Source of the DNA: RGIG3077 sp964490175
Lineage (GTDB): Bacteria; Bacillota; Clostridia; Oscillospirales; Ruminococcaceae
Assembly (NCBI GenBank): GCA_964490175.1
Contig: CAZBAI010000012.1
Location: forward strand, 1-54,051
Direction of reading: 5' to 3'
DNA length: 54,051 bases
This document shows positions 41,018 through 50,867 of this stretch, piece after piece. Made by a program: the position numbers and the translations under genes. The notes beneath the pieces were generated by a model that worked only from the letters and a program-made list of their open reading frames with translations, had not been told where the DNA came from and made no database searches. How positions within the stretch are numbered: position 1 is the first letter of the stretch; each line of letters opens with the position of its first letter.

Positions 41018-41644
41018 TCAAAGCAATTTTTCAATACGCTTAACAAATGCGTCGATTTCATCTTTTCTCAGCTTCATACTGGCTGTATTGACTATCATTC
41101 TTGCGGATATCGTGCAAACATCTTCTTTTACTTCCAGCCCGTTTTCACGCAATGTAGAGCCTGTTTCGACAATATCGACAATTGCGTCGGCAAGACCGAG
41201 CAAGGGTGCAAGCTCAACCGAGCCTTCGATTTTTACAATGCCGATATCCATTCCTTTTTTATCAAAAAAATGCTTTGTAACATTCGGATATTTAGTTGCG
41301 ATAACCTTAGTTTCAAAGCCGGAATAAAGGTCTGTATCCTTCTTTGCGGCTAAAGCAAATTTGCATTGCCCGAAGCCGAGATTTAAAATCTCATAATATG
41401 TTCCGCCGTATTCTAAAATCGTATCTTTTCCGACAACGCCGATATCGCACACACCGTGTTCGACATAGGTAATAACGTCGGCGGCTTTCGCAAGCACGAT
41501 TTCGATATTTTCATCGCAAATCGGCAAAATCAGTTTTCTGCCCTTTGATTTAACGCTGTCGCAGTTGTATCCCGCTTTTTCAAGCAAAGCCACGGTATTT
41601 TTTTCAAGTCTGCCTTTTGTAAGGGCGATTCTGATAGCTCTCAT
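41018..41644 (-). CDS. hisG: ATP phosphoribosyltransferase catalytic subunit, short form
   Basis: First committed step, joining ATP and PRPP. At 208 residues it is the short HisG, which lacks the C-terminal regulatory domain and requires HisZ, encoded immediately before it. ALTKGRLEKNTVALLEKAG opens the protein; the PRPP loop is IVDIVETGSTLRENGL. Its ATG directly follows the hisZ TAG. Confidence 0.95.
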   Translation of the reverse strand: MRAIRIALTKGRLEKNTVALLEKAGYNCDSVKSKGRKLILPICDENIEIVLAKAADVITYVEHGVCDIGVVGKDTILEYGGTYYEILNLGFGQCKFALAAKKDTDLYSGFETKVIATKYPNVTKHFFDKKGMDIGIVKIEGSVELAPLLGLADAIVDIVETGSTLRENGLEVKEDVCTISARMIVNTASMKLRKDEIDAFVKRIEKLL

Positions 41645-42847
41645 CTATTTCATCTCCGAATTGTTTTCATCATTTTGAATTGAACCTGTAACAATAGTCA
41701 TGTTCTTAATTTTCTTGATTTTTGCCAGCTCACGTGCGTCTTTAACATCATCAAGCAATGCAAATTCAACACGTTTTCCGCTTTTTCTAAGCTCGGAAGC
41801 GGTTTTGAGCGCCGCAAGCTCAAAGCCTTTTTCAACATAAATAAGGCAATCGGATGGGGGAGCGGACGGATAATCAAGATTTGAAGCGGCAATTCTCACA
41901 AGCGAATCAATATTAACGGCATAGCCGATAGCGGGCGCGTCGTTTCCGAATTCGGAAAGCAATTTGTCATATCTGCCGCCGAAAAGCAATGCGTCGCCGA
42001 CTTCGGGCGCATAACCTTTAAAAACAAGCCCGGTATAATAATCAAGACGTGTAACCATGCCCAAATCAACAGTGAGTATTCCGGGAAAACGTATTGCTTT
42101 AAGGGTGTTATACATATTTTCAAGCTCGCAAAGCACATTGTTAATTTCATCATCGACATAAAGCGAGCGTGCTTTTTTAAACACATCGGCACTGCCGAAA
42201 AGCTTTGGCAACTCTTTAAGAGTATCGGTGATTTCGTTTTGGGCGATGTTGTCAAGCAGCGAATTGAGGGCAGGGTAGTTCTTCTGTTCGATATTTTTGC
42301 GGATTTTCTCCTTGTGTCGCTCGTCGATGTCAAGCTTTGCAATCAAGGCATTGTAATATCCGACATCGCTTATTTCAAAATTAAACCCTTTTTTGCAGAA
42401 AGTGCCCATCATCTCAATGGCGTTTGCAAGCATTTCAATATCCGCCATTTTCGATTTTATTCCGATAAGCTCCGCACCCATTTGCGATATGCGGTTGCTC
42501 TTACCAGAATGAGGCGCATTGTTGACGAAAATATCCTGAATATAAAACAGTCGCAAAGGTACAGGCGCATCTTTTAATTTTGTTGCGGCAAGTCGTGCAA
42601 TCGGCATTGTCGAATCCGGTCTGAGAACCAAAATACGACCTCTTTGGTCAAAAAGCTTATAGAGATCTTCCTGCGCAAAATAATCGGAATTGAAAACATC
42701 GTAAAATTCAATCTCCGGCGTAATTACCTCACGATAGCCCGAGCGCAAAAGCATTTTTCTTATTGTGTATTCAATATCCCTGCGCATAAAGCATTCATCA
42801 AGAACAATATCCTTTGTGCCCTCGGGCGTTATAAGATTATATTTCAT
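41645..42847 (-). CDS. hisZ: ATP phosphoribosyltransferase regulatory subunit
   Basis: Histidyl-tRNA-synthetase-like protein without synthetase activity that activates short HisG and gives histidine feedback. It starts NLITPEGTKDIVL; class II motif 2-like VLRPDSTMPIARL; the GLVFKGYAPEVGDALLFGGRYDKL region matches HisZ. 400 residues. GGAGAT precedes the ATG. First gene of the operon, so control of flux and of transcription begin together. Confidence 0.93.
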   Translation of the reverse strand: MKYNLITPEGTKDIVLDECFMRRDIEYTIRKMLLRSGYREVITPEIEFYDVFNSDYFAQEDLYKLFDQRGRILVLRPDSTMPIARLAATKLKDAPVPLRLFYIQDIFVNNAPHSGKSNRISQMGAELIGIKSKMADIEMLANAIEMMGTFCKKGFNFEISDVGYYNALIAKLDIDERHKEKIRKNIEQKNYPALNSLLDNIAQNEITDTLKELPKLFGSADVFKKARSLYVDDEINNVLCELENMYNTLKAIRFPGILTVDLGMVTRLDYYTGLVFKGYAPEVGDALLFGGRYDKLLSEFGNDAPAIGYAVNIDSLVRIAASNLDYPSAPPSDCLIYVEKGFELAALKTASELRKSGKRVEFALLDDVKDARELAKIKKIKNMTIVTGSIQNDENNSEMK

Positions 42848-42877
42848 ATAAATATATCTCCGTTCTGCAATATCACT

Positions 42878-42912
42878 TTAGCGTGCTAACATAGTAATAT
42901 ATTACCACGCTA
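42878..42912. promoter_or_regulatory. Nested palindromes over the his operon promoter
   Basis: Three overlapping symmetric elements: tagcgtg (42879-42885) with cacgcta (42906-42912); gtaatatattac (42894-42905), a perfect 12-base palindrome covering most of the -10; and ttagc-gt-gctaa (42878-42889). This looks like an operator for a repressor of the his operon. No T-box leader is seen. Confidence 0.65.
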
Positions 42913-42927
42913 TCACGATGATGTCAA
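42899..42927 (-). promoter_or_regulatory. Histidine operon promoter
   Basis: Minus-strand TTGACA (42927-42922), exactly 17 bases, TAATAT (42904-42899). It begins one base after the polC stop, so the his operon has its own start although polC reads into it. Confidence 0.85.
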
Positions 42928-42928
42928 G

Positions 42929-45900
42929 TCAAAAGAAGCTGAGCTGACTGCTTTTCGGCAAATTGCCTAAAGCGCCCATGCGTTCAAATTGTTCAATTGT
43001 GGTTTTTGTTGCACCGCTTTGCACGGCAAATTCTTCAACGGACATAAATCCGCCTTTTTGAACCGTATCATACATACTCTGTGCGGCAATTGCGCCGACG
43101 CCGCTGACTGCGCCGAAAGGTATTCTGATTTTACCGTCCTCAATAGTGAATTTATTAGCGTGCGATTTAAATAAATCAACAGGCAAAAACTCATATCCGC
43201 GGCAGAGCATTTCATTAACAAGATACATAGTGTCAAGCGTATCGGTTTCCTTTGCCGAGCGTTCGTTGCCCTTGGCGATAAGCTCTTCGATAAGGTCATG
43301 AACAGCCGCTTTTCCGGCAGCGGCGGTTGCAACGTCAAAGTCACCGCCTTTAACGGTAAACGTTGTCGCATAAAATTCAAGCGGATAGTATATTTTAAAC
43401 CAGCCGAGTTTTATAGCGGATATAACGTAAGCGGTAGCGTGCGCCTTGGGAAACATATATTTAATCTTCAAGCAGCTTTCGATATACCAGTCGGGCACAT
43501 CGTGCGATTTCATTTCCTGAATAATTTCGGGCGTAAAAAAGCTTTTTGCCTTGCCTTTTCTCGTTGCCTCAGTGATTTTAAACGCAAGTCCCGGTTCAAG
43601 TCCCTTATAGATCAGATAGGTCATGATAGAATCACGTGTTCCGATAACCTCACTGATAGTGCAGGTACCGTTGTTGATAAGGTCTTGCGCATTTCCGAGC
43701 CAAACATCAGTGCCGTGCGACAAGCCCGAAATCTGCAAAAGGTCGGAAAAACGTTTAGGCTGTGCGTCAATCAGCATTTGTCTTGTAAAGCTTGTGCCCA
43801 TTTCGGGTATGCCGAGACTGCCGGTTTTACTGTATATTTCTTCTTCGGTAACGCCAAGCGGCTCGGGCGAGGTCATTATTTTGATTACATTCGGGTCGGT
43901 TGTGGGCACATCGGAAATTTTAATGCCCGTCATATCCTCCAAATGCTTGTAGATAGTCGGCACATCATGTCCAAGCTCGTCCAGCTTTAAAAGCGTATCA
44001 TGCAGCGAATGAAAGTCATAATGCGTTGTTACAATGTCGGAATCGGCGTCTTCGGCCGGGTGTTGAACGGGCGTAAAATCATACACTTCATATTTTGAAG
44101 GCACAACGACCATTCCCCCCGGGTGTTGACCCGTTGTTCGCTTTACGCCGCAAAATCCGAGCGCAAGGCGGCGAATCTCTGTTTGCGAAAGCTCTAAATT
44201 AAACATTTCGGCGTATTTTTTCGCAAAGCCGAATGCGGTTTTATCCTGATAAGCCGAAACGGTTCCGGCTTTAAATACATTTTCTTTTCCGAAAAGCGTT
44301 TCGGTATATTGGTGAACCTTGCTTTGCACCTCACCCGAGAAGTTAAGGTCAATATCGGGGCATTTGTCGCCGTCAAATCCAAGGAATGTCGCAAATGGGA
44401 TATCATGTCCGTCACGGTTTAAATCATTGCCGCAATTCGGGCACTTTTTTTCGGGCATATCGTAGCCCGAACCGTATTGTCCTGTGTTGTCAAACTCGGA
44501 ATACTTGCATTTTGGGCAAACATAATGCGGCGGCAATGGGTTTACCTCGGAAATTCCCGCCATGGAAGCTACAAACGAAGAGCCTACCGAGCCTCTTGAA
44601 CCGACAAGATATCCGTTCTCTTCGGAATATGCCACGAGCATCTGCGCAATGATATATAAAACCGCATAGCCGTGCTTTATTATCGAATTAAGCTCTGTAT
44701 CGAGTCTTGTGCCTACAATATCGGGCAGCGGCGAACCGTAAATCGATTCTGCCTTTTCATGAGTGATTTGGCGCAGTTTTTCCTCACTGCCCTCCATTTC
44801 GGGGTTATATGTACCGTCGGGAATCGGCTTTATGCCGTCCTCAATCATATCGGCAATCATATTTGTGTTGGCAACAACGACTTCATATGCTTTTTCCTCA
44901 CCGAGATATTCAAATTCGGCAAGCATTTCTTCGGTTGTGCGATAGTAAAGCGGCGGCTGAAACCGGCAGTCCGAAAATCCTTTTCCTGCCTGCATTACTG
45001 TTCGATAAATAGCGTCATCGGGTTCTAAAAAGTGAATATCGCACGTAGCGCAAACCGGCTTATTCAGTCTTTTTCCTAAGTTTACGATTTGTTTGTTAAG
45101 CGCAATCAGCTCGTTTTCGTTTTCAACAAGCCCGTCACGAATCATAAAAGCGTTGTTCATATGCGGCTGTATTTCAAGATAATCGTAAAGCTCACAAATT
45201 TTATCGATTTCACTTGCGCTTTTGCCCTTGAATACTGCCTGAAAAACCTCACCCGCTTCACAGGCGGCGCCGATAATCAGTCCTTCTTTATGCGCCATCA
45301 ATACAGATTTAGGTATAAGCGGACGGCGCCTTGTCTTGTTGTAATAATCAAGAAAGCCGTACGAAACAAGTTTGTAGAGATTTTTTAAACCGACTTTATT
45401 TTTAACAAGCAAAACAATATGGTAGGAATCGAGCTTTTTCACATCGATTCGTGCTGATTTTGTGTTAAGTTCGCCGAGCGTTTTCAATCCGTTTTCTTTA
45501 ATGAGCCGTTGCGTCATCTTTATAAAAATCTGCGCAAGCATCATTGCATCGTCAACGGCTCTGTGGTGATTAAAACTTCCCAATTTCAAATGCTTTGCCA
45601 CGGTATCAAGCTTGTGGCGCGTCAGTTCGGGGTGCAGACTGCGGCTCATTGCGACAGTATCTGCGGCTATATATTCAAAATCAATATTAAATCGCTTCAG
45701 CGCCTCGTTGATAAACGATGTATCAAAGCTTGCATTGTGCGCCACAAGCACGGCGTTATCACCGCAAAAGCGCAAAAAGTCATTAAGCGCCTGCTCTTGC
45801 GAGGGCGCATTTGCGACCATTTCGTTTGTGATTCCGGTCAGCTCGACAATTTTCGGAGAAATTTGCATATCAGGGTTGACAAGCGTTCCGAAACTGTCAA

Positions 45901-47323
45901 TTACCTGCATATCACGGATTTTAACAGCGCCTATTTCCGTTATTCTGTCCTTGTTAGGGCTTAGTCCCGTTGTTTCCAAGTCAAAGCAGATAATATCGCC
46001 GAAAATACTTCTTGAATCGGTTGTGATATTGCCGTTTTTATCAAAAAGAATTTTCAGCGAGGCTGTATCGTCAACCAAATATCCTTCGCAGCCGTAAAGA
46101 ATTTTCATTTCCTTGCCGCTTTTTTTAACCTTTGAAGCGGTTGCCGCCGCTTTTGGAAAGGCTTGTACAACACCGTGGTCTGTAATTGCGATTGCGCTGT
46201 GACCCCAAAGTGCGGCACGCTCAATCAGCTCATCGGCGCCGCAAATCGCATCTTCAGCCGACATGGTTGTATGTGCGTGCAGTTCAACACGCTTAATCGG
46301 CGCCTTGTCTAACCTTGTAATTTCTTTTTTCACCGTTGCCACACAGTCGGGTCTAATGCAATAATCTTTTGAATAATTGTCCCACTCAAGCCTGCCGGTA
46401 ATTACAACATAGCGCCCCTTTTTCAATTCACTTGAATAAAGCTTGCACGTTTCCGAATCAACGGGGATAAAATCCGAAACTATGATAGATGCGGTATAAT
46501 CGGTTATGTAATATTTAATACGTTTATTGTTGCCGTCGGCGGTTTCTTTCCAGTCTGCCTCGCCCTTGTCAAACACCTCGGCGCAAATTGTTACTCTTCC
46601 GCTTTTTTTAATTGCCTCGGCAAGGTCGATAGGCGATTCTTTGAACATTGCGGATTTTGAATTTTTGCGATTCTTTATCACAACCGTTTCGGTGAATTTA
46701 AACGGCAGTGTAACATTTTGGGCAAAAACAGTGACATTTTCAAGATTTGAAGAATTAGGGGCTTCAAAGCGTTTAGGCTGCGGTTCAATATATTTCGGCA
46801 GCGTGCTTTGAATTTCGCTTACCGCTTTCAAATGCTCATCTTCGTCATATTCAAGCGAACCTTCAAGCACGACTTCATAATTTACGGAAAATTCCTCATA
46901 AATCAAATCGCTTAAAAGTCGGCATATGTTTGAATCCACAAGCAGTTTGCCGCCGTGCTTTACGTTAATAATCAGCTTTTTGGCATCAAATCTGCAATCG
47001 GCATCATCAAGATATCCGTTGCAGACGCTGCATTTGGTTTTAAGCTTTGAAATCAGCGTCGGGCAATATTCACAGCAAAGCATATCAGGCGTATATTTGC
47101 AAACAACATTAACGCTTTTTGCATCAAGCGCACGGGCGCACTCTTTTTCAAAGCTGCAAATACCGTCATATGATATAAGCTCACTAAGCTTTAAGGTAAG
47201 CCTTATACATTTAAAATCCTCGGTGTGGGCGATTTTCAAAACATATGCCGAAAGCATATTTGCGGGAATAGACTTGATAAAATCCTCATTTGCTTTGAAA
47301 AGTTCGCCGATAGTTACAGTCAT
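42929..47323 (-). CDS. polC: DNA polymerase III, PolC type
   Basis: Main replicative polymerase of low-G+C Gram-positives. 1464 residues in the usual order: N-terminal domain, OB-fold (~225-335), split PHP domain, inserted DEDDh 3'-5' exonuclease (CFDLETTGL ... HRAVDDAMMLAQIF), then the polymerase core with a zinc-binding cluster (CPKCKY ... CPNCG) and catalytic CPDIDLNFSG. AAGGAG precedes the ATG. It is the last gene of the pyrH-polC cluster, 11 bases after ispG. Confidence 0.97.
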   Translation of the reverse strand: MTVTIGELFKANEDFIKSIPANMLSAYVLKIAHTEDFKCIRLTLKLSELISYDGICSFEKECARALDAKSVNVVCKYTPDMLCCEYCPTLISKLKTKCSVCNGYLDDADCRFDAKKLIINVKHGGKLLVDSNICRLLSDLIYEEFSVNYEVVLEGSLEYDEDEHLKAVSEIQSTLPKYIEPQPKRFEAPNSSNLENVTVFAQNVTLPFKFTETVVIKNRKNSKSAMFKESPIDLAEAIKKSGRVTICAEVFDKGEADWKETADGNNKRIKYYITDYTASIIVSDFIPVDSETCKLYSSELKKGRYVVITGRLEWDNYSKDYCIRPDCVATVKKEITRLDKAPIKRVELHAHTTMSAEDAICGADELIERAALWGHSAIAITDHGVVQAFPKAAATASKVKKSGKEMKILYGCEGYLVDDTASLKILFDKNGNITTDSRSIFGDIICFDLETTGLSPNKDRITEIGAVKIRDMQVIDSFGTLVNPDMQISPKIVELTGITNEMVANAPSQEQALNDFLRFCGDNAVLVAHNASFDTSFINEALKRFNIDFEYIAADTVAMSRSLHPELTRHKLDTVAKHLKLGSFNHHRAVDDAMMLAQIFIKMTQRLIKENGLKTLGELNTKSARIDVKKLDSYHIVLLVKNKVGLKNLYKLVSYGFLDYYNKTRRRPLIPKSVLMAHKEGLIIGAACEAGEVFQAVFKGKSASEIDKICELYDYLEIQPHMNNAFMIRDGLVENENELIALNKQIVNLGKRLNKPVCATCDIHFLEPDDAIYRTVMQAGKGFSDCRFQPPLYYRTTEEMLAEFEYLGEEKAYEVVVANTNMIADMIEDGIKPIPDGTYNPEMEGSEEKLRQITHEKAESIYGSPLPDIVGTRLDTELNSIIKHGYAVLYIIAQMLVAYSEENGYLVGSRGSVGSSFVASMAGISEVNPLPPHYVCPKCKYSEFDNTGQYGSGYDMPEKKCPNCGNDLNRDGHDIPFATFLGFDGDKCPDIDLNFSGEVQSKVHQYTETLFGKENVFKAGTVSAYQDKTAFGFAKKYAEMFNLELSQTEIRRLALGFCGVKRTTGQHPGGMVVVPSKYEVYDFTPVQHPAEDADSDIVTTHYDFHSLHDTLLKLDELGHDVPTIYKHLEDMTGIKISDVPTTDPNVIKIMTSPEPLGVTEEEIYSKTGSLGIPEMGTSFTRQMLIDAQPKRFSDLLQISGLSHGTDVWLGNAQDLINNGTCTISEVIGTRDSIMTYLIYKGLEPGLAFKITEATRKGKAKSFFTPEIIQEMKSHDVPDWYIESCLKIKYMFPKAHATAYVISAIKLGWFKIYYPLEFYATTFTVKGGDFDVATAAAGKAAVHDLIEELIAKGNERSAKETDTLDTMYLVNEMLCRGYEFLPVDLFKSHANKFTIEDGKIRIPFGAVSGVGAIAAQSMYDTVQKGGFMSVEEFAVQSGATKTTIEQFERMGALGNLPKSSQLSFF

Positions 47324-47334
47324 AAAATTTCTCC

Positions 47335-48372
47335 TTAAAAGGCTTCAATTTCCTTTAATAGCTCGGAAACAATATCTTTTTCATCGATTTTTCTGATAAT
47401 TTCGCCATGCTTGAAAAGTACGGCACAGCCATCGCCGCCGGCAATGCCGATATCCGCTTCTTTGCCCTCGCCGATTCCGTTTACAACGCAGCCCATTACT
47501 GCGATTTTTATATTTTTATCAAGGTCTTTTACGGCATTTTCAATCATATTGGCATATTTTACAATGTCGATTCTCGTTCTGCCGCAGGTCGGACATGAAA
47601 TGATTTCACAGCCGTTTGTTTTGCCCAAAGCTTTTAAAATATCCTTTGCGGCGTAAATTTCTTTAACAGGGTCAGAGGTGAGCGAAACTCTGATAGTTTC
47701 GCCGATACCGTCGGCAAGCAGCGACCCTATGCCTATTGCGGATTTTAAAACGCCCATTCGCTCGGTGCCCGCTTCGGTAACGCCGAGATGCAACGGATAT
47801 TGCGTTTGGCTTGCCATAAGCCTATAACTTTCTATCATTGTTTGAACGTTTGAAGCTTTTATGGAAACAACGATATCGTCAAAATCAAATTGATTAAGTA
47901 AAGCAATGTGTCGTTTTGCGCTTTCAACAAGCGCCTCGGCGGTGATTTTTTTGTGTTTTTCGAGTATATCCTTTTCGAGCGAGCCGCCGTTTACGCCGAT
48001 TCTTATGGGAATACCTTTTTGCCTGCATATATCGGCAACCGCCTTGATACGGTCTTTATCGCCAATATTGCCCGGATTTATGCGGATTTTGTCAATGCCG
48101 CAATGTGCCGCTTCAATTGCAAGCTTATAATCAAAATGAATATCGGCAACAAGGGGAACGGAAACCTTTTCTTTTATACTGCCGATAAGCTTTAACGCTT
48201 CTTTATCGGGAATGGCGGCACGTATAATTTCACAGCCGGCTTTTTCAAGCAAAACGGCTTGCTCAACGCTTGCCTTGATATCGTATGAGGGAACAGACAG
48301 CATTGATTGAATATAGATATGCTTGCCGTCAAGAACATTGCCGGCAACATTTACAGGTTTTACATTTCTCAT
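47335..48372 (-). CDS. ispG: 4-hydroxy-3-methylbut-2-enyl diphosphate synthase
   Basis: Penultimate enzyme of the MEP isoprenoid pathway (GcpE), reducing MEcPP with a [4Fe-4S] cluster. IQSMLSVPSYD, ADIHFDYKLA, KIRINPGNIGD and the cluster cysteines in ISCPTCGRTRID and GCVVNGIGE are present. 345 residues, a normal single-domain form. GGAG lies before the ATG. With dxr two genes upstream, two MEP enzymes sit in the same operon as uppS, which uses their product. Confidence 0.96.
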   Translation of the reverse strand: MRNVKPVNVAGNVLDGKHIYIQSMLSVPSYDIKASVEQAVLLEKAGCEIIRAAIPDKEALKLIGSIKEKVSVPLVADIHFDYKLAIEAAHCGIDKIRINPGNIGDKDRIKAVADICRQKGIPIRIGVNGGSLEKDILEKHKKITAEALVESAKRHIALLNQFDFDDIVVSIKASNVQTMIESYRLMASQTQYPLHLGVTEAGTERMGVLKSAIGIGSLLADGIGETIRVSLTSDPVKEIYAAKDILKALGKTNGCEIISCPTCGRTRIDIVKYANMIENAVKDLDKNIKIAVMGCVVNGIGEGKEADIGIAGGDGCAVLFKHGEIIRKIDEKDIVSELLKEIEAF

Positions 48373-48395
48373 GACAAATCTCCGATTATATGTTT

Positions 48396-49640
48396 TTATG
48401 TGAAAAATTTTGAAATATCGCTAAAGGTCACAACAAGGGTAAGCAGCATCAGCAGTGCAAATCCCACAAAATGCACAAATCCTTCGGCTTGCGGCGGCAC
48501 CGGCTTTTTGCGTATAGCTTCAAGAAGCACAAAAACGATTCGTCCGCCATCAAGTGCAGGCAGGGGAAGAAGATTGAAAACGCCGACGTTTATCGTAATA
48601 ATTATAACAATTATAAGCAAATCGTAAATGCCGCTTTCCGTTGCGTCGCTTATAACGTCGATAACGCCGATAGGACCGCTCATATCCTTTAAGCCGTATT
48701 TACCTCTGAGCAAATCGATAAACGTCATAACAATCAGCCTTGAATAGGTAACGGTTTTTTTTATAGAATATCCCAAAACACCGAAAACGGTTTTCTCTTT
48801 TGTGGTTATATAAAAATCAAATGTGCTTTCCGCCGTTAAAAACTGCGAAAGTTCTTGACTTGTATATTTTTCCTGTTCTTCATCGGTCAAAATTTTAAAA
48901 AGCCTTATATATGATTTTTCGTCATCACTTAAGTTTTCGATATCTTTTACAATAACCTTTTCAAACGTTGAAAGCTCATCTTGAGAATAATCCTCGGGAT
49001 TTTTGATGATTGTTTGTTCGCCTGTTTGTTCATCGGTTTTTGCGTAATAGAAATAGTAATAATAATATTGGTGGTAGAATTTTACGTCATCGAGTTTCAC
49101 GGTTTTTCCGTTTCGTTTTACCGTTAAGTCGAATGTATCGTCTGTTGTGTTGTTTAGCTTGTAAGAAATATCCGTTTCGGTGAAAACGTGCATATTGTCG
49201 ATTTTAACGATTTCGTCATCAACTTGCAAGCCGCACTGTGAGCTTGTGGCGTTTGCCCTAAAACCGCCGATTTTGTTTTCGCAGATATCTTCATCCATGC
49301 AAGTTACGGCAATGATGAGCACAAACCCCAAGATAATATTCATGGTAGCGCCGGCTATGAGTACCAAAAACCTTTGCCACGGCTTTTTGTTGTTGAAAGC
49401 ACGTTCGTTGTCGCTGACTTCGTCCTCACCCTCCATAGAGCAATATCCGCCGATTGGAAAAAGCCTGAGCGAATATTCGGTTTCTCCGATTTGCTTTTTT
49501 AATAAGCACGGTCCCATGCCGATTGCAAATTTCAATACTTTAACATCGCACTTTTTCGCAACGATAAAATGCCCAAATTCGTGAATTGCGGTTATTACGC
49601 CGAAAACCACAAGCGCTATCAGAATTGTCGTAATTTTCAT
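48396..49640 (-). CDS. rseP: Site-2 intramembrane metalloprotease (RseP/RasP type)
   Basis: Zinc protease that cleaves membrane-spanning anti-sigma factors and signal peptides. Zinc motif HEFGH (H20, E21, H24) in the first helix, one PDZ domain (~125-190), and the second active-site motif LLPLPALDGG near residue 350, flanked by helices. At 414 residues it is longer than its Bacillus counterpart. An insertion of roughly 90 residues after the PDZ domain starts with a Tyr run (HQYYYYYFYYAKT) and continues highly charged. Confidence 0.93.
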   Translation of the reverse strand: MKITTILIALVVFGVITAIHEFGHFIVAKKCDVKVLKFAIGMGPCLLKKQIGETEYSLRLFPIGGYCSMEGEDEVSDNERAFNNKKPWQRFLVLIAGATMNIILGFVLIIAVTCMDEDICENKIGGFRANATSSQCGLQVDDEIVKIDNMHVFTETDISYKLNNTTDDTFDLTVKRNGKTVKLDDVKFYHQYYYYYFYYAKTDEQTGEQTIIKNPEDYSQDELSTFEKVIVKDIENLSDDEKSYIRLFKILTDEEQEKYTSQELSQFLTAESTFDFYITTKEKTVFGVLGYSIKKTVTYSRLIVMTFIDLLRGKYGLKDMSGPIGVIDVISDATESGIYDLLIIVIIITINVGVFNLLPLPALDGGRIVFVLLEAIRKKPVPPQAEGFVHFVGFALLMLLTLVVTFSDISKFFT

Positions 49641-49699
49641 ATTTGTCCTTTCAATTGCCTTAAATCAATATATTTATGTTTTATGCGCAAAAAACAATA

Positions 49700-50839
49700 T
49701 TATGCGGTTTTTGCCGCAAAGAGGCGAGCTTCTCTCTCTGCTTTGATTATATCGTCATATGAGAATATCTCGGTTTTTGAAAATTCTTCAAGAGATGCCA
49801 TGCTAAGCTCACCTATGCGTAAGAATCCGATTTTTCCTTCAAGAAACATTGCAACGGCTTCTTCGTTTACGGCGTTTACAATGCACGGATACGCGCCGCC
49901 TAACTCAATTGCTTTTATACACGCTCTTAAACAGTCAAAGGTTTCAAAATCAGGCTTTTCAAATGTCAAACTGCCGTAATCCGTAAGCGATAGGGGCTTA
50001 ACGTTGCATTTTTGCCTTTGCGGATATGTCAAGGCATATTGAATGGGTATTTTCATATCGGGTACGCCCAGCTGCGCAATTACGGAATTATCGGCAAATT
50101 CAACTGCCGAATGCACAACGCTTTGCCTGTGAACGACAATTTCAATCTGCGATATATCGAGGTTAAAGAGCCATTTTGCTTCAATAAATTCCAAGCCCTT
50201 GTTCATCAGCGTTGCCGAATCAACGGTGATTTTGCTGCCCATGCTCCAATTGGGGTGATTAAGTGCCTGCGCTACCGTTACGTTTTTCAGCATATCTTTT
50301 GTTTTGCCGAAAAAAGGGCCGCCGGAAGCGGTAAGAATAATCTTTGAGATGGCATTTTGCTCATTTCCCCGAAGACATTGAAAAATTGCAGAATGCTCAC
50401 TGTCAATGGGATAAATTTTAACGTTGTTTTTTTGAGCGGCGCTTATCACAAGCTCACCGCCGGCAACAAGCGTTTCTTTATTGGCAAGTGCAATGTCGGT
50501 TTTGTTTTCAATTGCCGTTAAGGTAGGCAAAAGCCCTATCATGCCGACAAGTGCGTTGACCATAATATCCACACCGCTCATTGAAGCGATTTCGCAGAGT
50601 CCCTCAATACCGCAAACGATTTTACATTTTGCAAAGCCAAGTGCGGCTTTTAAATCGGGCAATTTTTTCTCATTTCCTATGCAGACAATTTCCGGAGAAA
50701 ATTCAATTGCCTGTTTTGCCAAAAGCTCAACACTGTTATTTGCGGCAAGCGCCTTTATGCAATAACCGTTTGCCCTTGCTACATCAAGTGTTTGAGTGCC
50801 GATTGAGCCTGTTGAGCCTAAAACAGAAATATTCTTCAT
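49700..50839 (-). CDS. dxr: 1-deoxy-D-xylulose 5-phosphate reductoisomerase
   Basis: NADPH enzyme making MEP from DXP, first committed step of the isoprenoid pathway. SVLGSTGSIGTQTLD (cofactor), IYPIDSEHSAIFQCL (metal ligands), LTASGGPFFG, NHPNWSMGSKITVDSATLMNKGLE-type core. 379 residues. AAAGGAAA precedes the ATG. It lies between cdsA and rseP as in Bacillus. Confidence 0.96.
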   Translation of the reverse strand: MKNISVLGSTGSIGTQTLDVARANGYCIKALAANNSVELLAKQAIEFSPEIVCIGNEKKLPDLKAALGFAKCKIVCGIEGLCEIASMSGVDIMVNALVGMIGLLPTLTAIENKTDIALANKETLVAGGELVISAAQKNNVKIYPIDSEHSAIFQCLRGNEQNAISKIILTASGGPFFGKTKDMLKNVTVAQALNHPNWSMGSKITVDSATLMNKGLEFIEAKWLFNLDISQIEIVVHRQSVVHSAVEFADNSVIAQLGVPDMKIPIQYALTYPQRQKCNVKPLSLTDYGSLTFEKPDFETFDCLRACIKAIELGGAYPCIVNAVNEEAVAMFLEGKIGFLRIGELSMASLEEFSKTEIFSYDDIIKAEREARLFAAKTA

Positions 50840-50867
50840 AATATATTTTCCTTTAAAATCGAACAGC

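Noticed and set aside
42848..42928. T-box riboswitch before hisZ
   Set aside because: The leader is under 60 bases and has no T-box core sequence or terminator.
43298..43990. 230-codon open frame on the plus strand inside polC
   Set aside because: Antisense shadow of a well-supported gene; composition is that of a reversed coding frame and there is no ribosome site.
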